A stretch of DNA of 64,000 nucleotides from Chitinophagaceae bacterium (GTDB lineage Bacteria > Bacteroidota > Bacteroidia > Chitinophagales > Chitinophagaceae), in the NCBI GenBank assembly GCA_019638595.1, contig JAHBTJ010000011.1:186001-250000 (forward strand), given 5' to 3'. Below the pieces are notes generated by a model, which was not told the DNA's origin, ran no database searches, and worked only from the letters and a program-made list of their open reading frames with translations. The position numbers and the translations under genes were made by a program. This document shows positions 17,972 to 24,650 of this stretch, piece after piece. Every line of letters starts with the position of its first letter. Position 1 is the stretch's first letter.

Positions 17972-18517
17972 ATGCTTACCAGGGATGAAATAGCGGCAGC
18001 AAGACAGCAGGCGGTTGAATACTTTGCTGCTGCCGGCATTGTTGTAACAGAAAAAGAAAAGCAGGAAATTGAAATTGCGGATTTTGGTTTGGGCGACCTG
18101 TACCGCATGGGGCTGGAAGTGCTGGTATACATCAATACGGAAAGAGTTTGTGCAAAAGAGCTTGTAATGTTCCCGGGACAAACCTGCCCGGAACATATTC
18201 ATCCTACTATCAATGGTGTTCCCGGAAAAGAAGAAACCTTCAGATGCCGTTGGGGAAAAGTACATTTATATGTAGACGGAGCTGCTGAAGGAAATAAATA
18301 TCTGGACGGACTGGGCGAACATGCAGCCTATCTTCAATGTGCAAAAGAGATAGTGCTTATGCCCGGTGATCAGTATACTATTATGCCCGATACCAATCAT
18401 TGGTTCAGGGCCGGTGAAGAAGGAGCTGTAGTTTCAGAATTTTCTACCCGCAGCACAGACGAACTGGATCGCTTCACGGATCCGGGAATCAATCGCTTTA
18501 CAGTTATTTCGGACTAA
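17972..18517 (+). CDS. Cupin sugar isomerase, D-lyxose isomerase family
   Basis: A 181-residue cupin of the D-lyxose ketol-isomerase family (Pfam Lyx_isomer), which interconverts D-lyxose/D-xylulose and in some members D-mannose/D-fructose. Metal ligands are in place: His75 and His77 (CPEHIHP), Glu87 or Glu88, and His143 (DTNHWFRAG). It should be cytoplasmic and manganese dependent. Fed by the alpha-mannosidases of the locus, D-mannose to D-fructose is the simplest role; D-lyxose or a related aldose is also possible. It is followed ten bases later by a PfkB kinase, the expected next step for the ketose. Confidence 0.85.
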   Translation: MLTRDEIAAARQQAVEYFAAAGIVVTEKEKQEIEIADFGLGDLYRMGLEVLVYINTERVCAKELVMFPGQTCPEHIHPTINGVPGKEETFRCRWGKVHLYVDGAAEGNKYLDGLGEHAAYLQCAKEIVLMPGDQYTIMPDTNHWFRAGEEGAVVSEFSTRSTDELDRFTDPGINRFTVISD

Positions 18518-18526
18518 CTTCAGCTC

Positions 18527-19480
18527 ATGACAACAGAGAGAACTGCCATCGTATGTACAGGAATATTGTGCGCGGATATTCTTGGTAAGACCATCAATGA
18601 TTTGCCTGCAAAAGGAAAGCTGAGCCTTGCTGACGAAATTTCAATGCAGGTGGGAGGATGCGCCGCTAATGTAGCCATCGGAATGGCCAAATTAGGATTT
18701 CCGCCCGCTATTATCGGCAGGATAGGACAGGATGGATTAGGAAACTTTATCCGGGGGACGCTTCTTGATATGCATGTGAATATGGAAGGATTGAAAATGG
18801 ACGGGGAGTATTCCACAGCAGCTTCTATGGTTATGATAGACGCTTCGGGGGAGCGTACCATTATACATGCAATGGGAGCAAATGCCGCATTTTGCTTTAA
18901 TGATATACAGCTTGATATAGTAAAGCAGGCAAAGCTATTGCTGATTGCAGGCACCTTTCTCATGCCTTCGTTTGATGGGGAGGGTACGCAGATGCTGTTA
19001 CGCTATGCAAACGAGAACGGGGTGATCTGCTGTATGGATACAGCCTGGGATGCTACGGGAGAGTGGCTTCATAAAATAGAGCCGGCACTGCAATACCTGG
19101 ATTGGTTTATGCCCAGCTATGATGAGGCGGTAGAACTTTCCGGCAAAAAGATACCATCCCGGATAGCACAGTTCTTTTTAGAAAGAGGAGTTAAAAATGT
19201 GGTGATAAAACTGGGAAATGAAGGTTGTTTTGTGCAAGAAGGAGACAACCGTGGTTATCTGGTTCCTTCCTATAAAAATGTTGTTGCTGTTGATAGCTCC
19301 GGAGCCGGAGATTCATTTTGCGCAGGATTTATAACCGGTTTGAACCAGGGTTGGCCCGTACGCGACTGTGCAGTATTTGCCAATGCAGTGGGCGCTCATT
19401 GTGTAATGAAAATAGGTACAACAGCCGGCATTACATCCATGCAGGAAATACTTGATTTTATTAAAAGCGCTGCAAAGTAA
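18527..19480 (+). CDS. PfkB-family carbohydrate kinase
   Basis: A 317-residue ribokinase/fructokinase-family kinase. The N-terminal substrate-binding GG (VGGCAANVAIGMAKLG, 42-57) and the C-terminal catalytic DSSGAGDSF (Asp262) are intact, the latter with Ser in place of the common Thr. It would phosphorylate the ketose made by the upstream isomerase before aldol cleavage. The exact position phosphorylated is not predictable. It is the last gene of the operon, ending 15 bases before the convergent unknown gene. Confidence 0.9.
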   Translation: MTTERTAIVCTGILCADILGKTINDLPAKGKLSLADEISMQVGGCAANVAIGMAKLGFPPAIIGRIGQDGLGNFIRGTLLDMHVNMEGLKMDGEYSTAASMVMIDASGERTIIHAMGANAAFCFNDIQLDIVKQAKLLLIAGTFLMPSFDGEGTQMLLRYANENGVICCMDTAWDATGEWLHKIEPALQYLDWFMPSYDEAVELSGKKIPSRIAQFFLERGVKNVVIKLGNEGCFVQEGDNRGYLVPSYKNVVAVDSSGAGDSFCAGFITGLNQGWPVRDCAVFANAVGAHCVMKIGTTAGITSMQEILDFIKSAAK

Positions 19481-19494
19481 CACTTCGGTTACGC

Positions 19495-21600
19495 TTACTC
19501 CGCAAATACAATTTTCAGATCGGCTGGTTTATCCAGGCTTGCTTTTAACCATAAGGTTTTACTGTCCCAGGCATAATCGCTTTGTGATAAGATTTTCCCG
19601 TTCAATGTTATCGATGTAATATTCGTATGGAGGGTTGATATTTCAAACACCGGGTTGATCGTCCACCGGACGGGTCTGATCTGAATGTTCAGCGTAGCAT
19701 CTTCTGCAATTACCTGCAATGCCTTTCTTTCTGATGAATACGTTTCGGGTCTTGCGCGTCCTCCCCGGATGTGAAGTACCGGAGGTTCCGCATAGCTGAT
19801 AGCAGTATGTAATAATTGGTCTTCGGATGCGTCTGTCATACCTATCAGCCAGGTCCAGGTCTCCAGCTTCATTTTTTTAACTGCTCCCAAAGCGTCCCGG
19901 GTTTCAACTATATTGCTTCTTATCGGGTCGGGACGTTTCGCTCCCCATGTAACAAGGGAATTATGGGAAGGACCTGCCCAAAGCGATTCGTTGATAGAGC
20001 GTCCCGTATTGAAACCCTGGTTCAGCGGCCAATGCCCACCCCAGTAAGCAGGTGTAACAGTTACACCTTTATCGTAAAATGGAGCAAATGCAAAAGGTTT
20101 TTGGGTAAGCAATGGATTGAAACTAAAGGCTGACATTGGTTCATCCCGGTGTATTTTCATGGAATAGATGACCGGTTCAGGCAGATTTTTCCATAAAGTA
20201 TCTTTTTCCGGCAGGGATACCCACCGCTTTTCTCCATTGTTAAAAGATATCAGCCGGAGAGGATTGTCAGGCATAATATCCAGAGGAACAGAAGCCTGTG
20301 AAGCCAGGAGAATGAATTCCGCCAGTTCATATTCAGCTTCGGGAATACTGGTAAGCGTAAGTACTCTTGTACCGGTGCCGTCAGGATAAAAATAATAATC
20401 TTCCCGGGCAAAATCTCCGTTCACTTTATAGTTGAAATCGCAGCTCTGGTAACTCCAGCGAACATGGATCCTGGAGGGAGTGGATTCGATCACTTCCACT
20501 TTGCCGTAACGTAATTCCTTGTCCATTAATGGCTCCGGGCAATCTGTAAATCCATCATTGGGTGAAATTCTTTCGGCCCATTCATAACTCAGCCCTGTAT
20601 TGTATTTGCTGGCCCATATGGGAATATAACTGGCGCCCCTCCAGAATACCCAGCGTGAGCCGTTAGGCAGGCAAACGATATAATCAGATTGGTCATCTTT
20701 CCATGCTTTATTATACATCAACGGTTCATTCCTGCCATTTACAATATTGAGTATGGGCACATCGTAGCGCAGTTTTGTCTCAACAACGCCAAACGCAGGC
20801 GTTGGGATACGCTTACTGATCATTACCTGCACCTCTTTTTTCCATACCTGCATCCCGGCGTTATCAGCCAATGTTATGTGTAACACATCTTTTTCCCCCT
20901 GTTTACTTACGGGCGACGTAAATGTTACAGTTTGCTTTTGACCCGATGGAAGGGTAAGGTCCAGGAAAGTTTTGTCGTCAGGAGATGATGTAAACCAGGC
21001 AGTCAGGATAAACTTTCTTGTATCCTTTTGCCGGTTAATGGCTGCAAACCGGATAAGCGAAGTTTCTCCCTGTTCCAGCAATAACCAGTCGGCGGGTACT
21101 AAGATGGTTCCCATATCTACCGGGTTGATGATTGTTGCAGGCTGTACAACAGCTTCGCATTCAAACATTTCGAAGGGAACCTTTCTCCTTCCAAGGTGTA
21201 TACGTTTTCCGCGGTCGTCTTTATAAGTAAGCATTACCTCATCAACATCCAATGAAATATTTTGCCTTGCCGCTTCATTCTTTTTATTGGAAAATGGAAT
21301 AATGAGCCGGCGGACTTCCCTGCCTTTATGGAGGCAAATCATTTCTACTTTCAATAAATTACCTTTGCCTTCTGACCGGCTGATGACTACATCGAGTGAG
21401 TTGCCTACCCGGTCAAGCCCGAATGGGGGCCTCCAGGGATGTGATTTTTCAATAGTCCATTGAATATTTTCAACTGCTGGATGACCAGTTGCAGAAGCTT
21501 CTGTAACCACCCCCCTGCAAAAAGGGAAAGTGAGCAGAAGCAAGAAAACAGATTGTAAACCTGGCCGCGAAAAAACGGGCAGCATACGCAAGCATATCAT
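19495..21600 (-). CDS. Large secreted protein of unknown function
   Basis: A protein of 701 residues (or 696 from the ATG at 21585) with an N-terminal hydrophobic signal (about 8-30). I do not recognise the family. The sequence is rich in beta-strand-like stretches and aromatic residues, with motifs such as WRPPFGLDRVGN, YEWAERISPNDGFTDCPEPL, PAYWGGHWPLNQGFNTGR and SLWAGPSHNSLVTWG, which suggest a carbohydrate-active or carbohydrate-binding beta-rich enzyme, but no catalytic motif can be named. It is transcribed divergently from gntR and shares the operator at 21721-21734, so it belongs to the same regulon. A -7 box on the minus strand is at 21708-21715. Confidence 0.75.
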   Translation of the reverse strand: MICLRMLPVFSRPGLQSVFLLLLTFPFCRGVVTEASATGHPAVENIQWTIEKSHPWRPPFGLDRVGNSLDVVISRSEGKGNLLKVEMICLHKGREVRRLIIPFSNKKNEAARQNISLDVDEVMLTYKDDRGKRIHLGRRKVPFEMFECEAVVQPATIINPVDMGTILVPADWLLLEQGETSLIRFAAINRQKDTRKFILTAWFTSSPDDKTFLDLTLPSGQKQTVTFTSPVSKQGEKDVLHITLADNAGMQVWKKEVQVMISKRIPTPAFGVVETKLRYDVPILNIVNGRNEPLMYNKAWKDDQSDYIVCLPNGSRWVFWRGASYIPIWASKYNTGLSYEWAERISPNDGFTDCPEPLMDKELRYGKVEVIESTPSRIHVRWSYQSCDFNYKVNGDFAREDYYFYPDGTGTRVLTLTSIPEAEYELAEFILLASQASVPLDIMPDNPLRLISFNNGEKRWVSLPEKDTLWKNLPEPVIYSMKIHRDEPMSAFSFNPLLTQKPFAFAPFYDKGVTVTPAYWGGHWPLNQGFNTGRSINESLWAGPSHNSLVTWGAKRPDPIRSNIVETRDALGAVKKMKLETWTWLIGMTDASEDQLLHTAISYAEPPVLHIRGGRARPETYSSERKALQVIAEDATLNIQIRPVRWTINPVFEISTLHTNITSITLNGKILSQSDYAWDSKTLWLKASLDKPADLKIVFAE

Positions 21601-21707
21601 ATAAGTTCCTTTAAAACGGTATTAAAAGCAATAATTTGTCATACACATACAATACTAAAGCTGCGATGCAAATTCAAAGTCTTGTATTAAATTTGAAACC
21701 ATCTGTT

Positions 21708-21715
21708 CAAAGATA
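21708..21715 (-). promoter_or_regulatory. -7 box for the unknown secreted gene
   Basis: On the minus strand this reads TATCTTTG (TAnnTTTG), the same octamer as the box at 13712. It lies five bases from the operator at 21721-21734, so repressor binding would block it. Confidence 0.5.
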
Positions 21716-21720
21716 CAAAA

Positions 21721-21734
21721 CTTGTATATACAAC
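21721..21734. promoter_or_regulatory. GntR operator in the gntR divergent region
   Basis: CTTGTATATACAAC differs from the perfect palindrome by one base. It lies between the divergent unknown gene and gntR and could control both, giving autoregulation. Confidence 0.75.
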
Positions 21735-21813
21735 TTTGTAATATTTTATAGGTTGCCTATACCAGGTAAATCCCCTTTTGCTAAACGCTTTATAATTAAA
21801 AATTGTCATTCCT

Positions 21814-22530
21814 ATGCAAAAAGAAGAGACGACTCCATTGTATAAAAAACTGATTGAAGATTTAAAGAAGCTGATGGAGGAAGGAAAATTTAAGCAGGGC
21901 GATCTTTTGCCTTCGGAAAATGAGTTGTGTAAATCGTACAACACTACACGCCCGACAGTACGCCAGGCATTGGCAGGGCTTACTAACATGGGGTATATTA
22001 CCCGCCATCATGGTAAGGGTAGTATTGTTGCAGAGCCACGGCGGGGATTGGGTATCCTTTCCGTAAGCGGGGTTACTGCAGGGGTAGGAGATCTTAACCT
22101 CAAAACCGTGATACTGGAAAAACCGGTAAAACGGAACTGGCCCCCGGAATTGATGAAAGACCTCAATTATGCTGAGCAGATAGCGGGCTGCATCTATTTT
22201 ACAAGGGTCAGGATCATCAATAACGCGCCCATATTATATGAAGAAACCTTTCTTACTGATATCAATCTTTTAAGGTTTACTTCCAGGAACCTGGACAATC
22301 GTTCTTTCTTAAAAATATTAAGTGAATATTACCAGGTGGAAGTAACAGGAGGCGAGCAAAAAATATGGGCGGTTGCGGCCGATAAAAGTATTGCCCGGGT
22401 GCTTAAAATATCGGCCGGTCATCCGATAGTACATATGAAGCGGAAACTGAAAACCAATGTAAAGAACTTGAATATTTACTCCTGGTTATATTGCAATACG
22501 GAGAATTATTACCTGGATGACAGGTTTTAA
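21814..22530 (+). CDS. GntR/HutC-family transcriptional repressor (UTRA domain)
   Basis: A 238-residue regulator. The N-terminal winged helix-turn-helix (about 8-75) has the GntR signature LPSENELCKSYNTTRPTVRQALAGLTNMGYITRHHGKGS broken over residues 32-70; the C-terminal part (about 85-236) is a UTRA-type effector domain (FTRVRIINNAPILYEETFL, IWAVAADKSIARVL, GHPIVHMKR). It would bind a sugar phosphate or related inducer and release DNA. It is the only local DNA-binding protein of the main locus. The operator CTTGTATATACAAG resembles the boxes of Bacillus AraR, which also uses a GntR-type DNA-binding domain. A terminator follows 18 bases after its stop. Confidence 0.92.
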   Translation: MQKEETTPLYKKLIEDLKKLMEEGKFKQGDLLPSENELCKSYNTTRPTVRQALAGLTNMGYITRHHGKGSIVAEPRRGLGILSVSGVTAGVGDLNLKTVILEKPVKRNWPPELMKDLNYAEQIAGCIYFTRVRIINNAPILYEETFLTDINLLRFTSRNLDNRSFLKILSEYYQVEVTGGEQKIWAVAADKSIARVLKISAGHPIVHMKRKLKTNVKNLNIYSWLYCNTENYYLDDRF

Positions 22531-22548
22531 ATAGTATTTTGCTGGGCG

Positions 22549-22570
22549 CCGCGTGAGCACGCGGTTTTTT
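22549..22570 (+). terminator. Intrinsic terminator after gntR
   Basis: CCGCGT (22549-22554) pairs with ACGCGG (22559-22564) over a GAGC loop and is followed by six T residues. It separates gntR from the next operon, which has its own operator 14 bases on. Confidence 0.8.
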
Positions 22571-22583
22571 ATAAAAAATTTAT

Positions 22584-22597
22584 CTTGTATATACAAG
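22584..22597. promoter_or_regulatory. GntR operator, perfect palindrome
   Basis: CTTGTATATACAAG, identical to the site at 5429. It ends 17 bases before the -7 box at 22615-22622 and thus overlaps the -33 region of the aldolase-dehydrogenase operon. Confidence 0.8.
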
Positions 22598-22614
22598 TTG
22601 TAACTTGTAATGAT

Positions 22615-22622
22615 TATATTTG
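22615..22622 (+). promoter_or_regulatory. -7 box of the aldolase-dehydrogenase operon
   Basis: TATATTTG, identical to the susC -7 box. Its position rules out a translation start at TTG 22620 and supports ATG 22656. Confidence 0.6.
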
Positions 22623-22655
22623 TATTTCTTAATACTGAAATATAAATATAATGCG

Positions 22656-24605
22656 ATGACGATTGCAGAAAAAGATCAGCTTATTGAAGATAGGGTACAG
22701 AGCTCCCGGATGCTTGGCCGTAATAAATCATTGGTGTTACATGGAGGAGGTAATACTTCGGTAAAAGTAAGAGAGGCGAATCTTGTGGGTGAAGAAGAGG
22801 ATATCCTTTACGTGAAAGGCAGTGGATGGGACCTGGAAACAATTACCCGGGAAGGATTTTCACCCGTGCGGATCAACCACCTGAAAAAGCTGGCCAGGTT
22901 GCCGGAGCTGACTGATTCCCAGATGTTGAATGAACTGGTGACACATCAAACGAAAGCCTCCGCACCGGTTCCGTCCGTAGAAGCGATTTTACATGCTATT
23001 ATCCCTTTTCGCTTTGTAGATCATACCCATGCTGATGCGGTAGTGGCTATTTCAAATTCTGTTAACGGGGATGAAATATTGAAGGAGATATATGGCGACA
23101 CGGTGATATATGTTCCATATATTATGCCGGGGTTTGATTTGTCCAGGCTTTGTGCCACCATACTGGAAAAAGAACTGACTCCTGAAAAACGGGGGATCAT
23201 TCTTCTTCATCACGGTGTATTTACTTATGGAGAGACGGCTACAGAATCGTACGATAGAATGATTGAATTAGTGGGCAAGGCAGAAACCTATCTCGCTGAA
23301 AAGAAAACCCCGGGAAGTACGGTAAAACAATACAAACTGCCCGGGGATTTCACTTCCGGGCTGTGCGCGCTCAGGAAAAAGATAGCTGATGTGGCAGGAT
23401 TTCCTGTAATTATCAAAAGAGCGGACGATGCTAAAAGTATGGACTTCTGCAATCGTTCCGATGTAGCTATTATATCCCGGCAGGGGCCTGCAACGCCGGA
23501 CCATGTTATTCGTACCAAAAGATTGCCGCTTGTTGGCAGGGATATAGACGCTTTTGCACGGGAATACAGCAATTATTTTGCTGAGTACGAGCCATTGGCT
23601 AAGGATAGAAAAACGATGCTGGATCCGGCTCCGCGGGTGGTACTGGATCCGGTGCTGGGCGTTTGCGCTATCGGAAAAACGGTTAAAGACGCTACTATAG
23701 TAGCTGATATATACGATCATACGATTGATATTATACTTGCGGCAAATGCCATTGGCGGTTATGTGGCCCTGCCGGCCAGGGATATTTTTGATGTTGAATA
23801 CTGGGAACTGGAGCAGGCAAAGCTTAAGAAAGCAGGCAACCTGCCTCCTTTTACCGGCGAAATAGCGCTTGTAACAGGAGCCGCATCCGGCATTGGTAAA
23901 GCATGCGCTCTTTCTTTGCTTGCCAGAGGGGCCGTAGTAGTGGGGGTAGATATTAACCCGGCTGTTAAAGACATTTCTTCAGATCCGTCGTATTATGGAA
24001 TGGTGGTGGATCTGGCTTCTGAAGAGGGGTTGATCTCCACGATACAACAAACCGTGTTTTTATTCGGGGGGTTAGACATGCTTGTTTTGAATGCCGGGAT
24101 ATTTCCTGAAAGCAGCAAGGTATCAGAGCTGGCGTATGAAAAGTGGCAACGTGTTTTACAGGTTAACCTGGATGTTAACTTCCGCTTGCTGCAGGAAGCA
24201 TATCCCTGTCTTAAGCTGGCTCCCAAAGGAGGACGGGTAGTAATAGTGGGGTCTAAAAATGTTGCGGCGCCCGGGCCGGGCGCCGCTGCCTATTCTGTTT
24301 CAAAGGCTGCGTTGAACCAGCTAGCCAGGGTAACGGCTATGGAGTGGGGAAAAGACAATATCAGGATCAATTCAGTACATCCCAACGCTGTTTTTGATAC
24401 AGGAATATGGACGGAAGAAGTGCTTCATTCTCGTGCCATGCATTACGGGTTGACCATAGAGGAATATAAAAAGAATAACATACTCAAAACGGAAATAAGC
24501 AGCCGCGATGTAAGTGAGCTGGTAGCGGAGTTATGCAGTCATGTATTTGCCAAAACAACCGGCGCCCAGATACCTGTGGATGGTGGAAATGACAGGGTTA
24601 TTTAG
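22656..24605 (+). CDS. Bifunctional class II (AraD-like) aldolase / short-chain dehydrogenase
   Basis: A fusion of about 649 residues. The N-terminal half is a zinc AraD/RhaD-type aldolase (HTHADAVVAISNS and HHGVFTYGETATESYDR provide metal His residues); the C-terminal half (from about 405) is an SDR with LVTGAASGIGKA, NAGIFPES and the catalytic YSVSK. Such fusions are annotated as rhamnulose-1-phosphate aldolase / lactaldehyde dehydrogenase: they split a ketose 1-phosphate into DHAP and an aldehyde and oxidise the aldehyde. The length fits the family. ATG 22656 was chosen because the promoter box overlaps the upstream TTG. No rhamnose isomerase or FGGY kinase is nearby, so the substrate may not be rhamnose. 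It is first in an eight-gene operon. Confidence 0.88.
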   Translation: MTIAEKDQLIEDRVQSSRMLGRNKSLVLHGGGNTSVKVREANLVGEEEDILYVKGSGWDLETITREGFSPVRINHLKKLARLPELTDSQMLNELVTHQTKASAPVPSVEAILHAIIPFRFVDHTHADAVVAISNSVNGDEILKEIYGDTVIYVPYIMPGFDLSRLCATILEKELTPEKRGIILLHHGVFTYGETATESYDRMIELVGKAETYLAEKKTPGSTVKQYKLPGDFTSGLCALRKKIADVAGFPVIIKRADDAKSMDFCNRSDVAIISRQGPATPDHVIRTKRLPLVGRDIDAFAREYSNYFAEYEPLAKDRKTMLDPAPRVVLDPVLGVCAIGKTVKDATIVADIYDHTIDIILAANAIGGYVALPARDIFDVEYWELEQAKLKKAGNLPPFTGEIALVTGAASGIGKACALSLLARGAVVVGVDINPAVKDISSDPSYYGMVVDLASEEGLISTIQQTVFLFGGLDMLVLNAGIFPESSKVSELAYEKWQRVLQVNLDVNFRLLQEAYPCLKLAPKGGRVVIVGSKNVAAPGPGAAAYSVSKAALNQLARVTAMEWGKDNIRINSVHPNAVFDTGIWTEEVLHSRAMHYGLTIEEYKKNNILKTEISSRDVSELVAELCSHVFAKTTGAQIPVDGGNDRVI

Positions 24606-24650
24606 CCGGTTATTCGTAGAGGTCCGTTTAATTTGCAAAAGCCATATGTA

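Noticed and set aside
22620-22655. TTG start for the aldolase-dehydrogenase
   Set aside because: It overlaps the -7 box at 22615-22622; ATG 22656 follows the promoter properly.
22656-24605. Dedicated L-rhamnose pathway
   Set aside because: The fusion family is annotated for rhamnulose-1-phosphate, but no rhamnose isomerase, rhamnulokinase or alpha-rhamnosidase is present.
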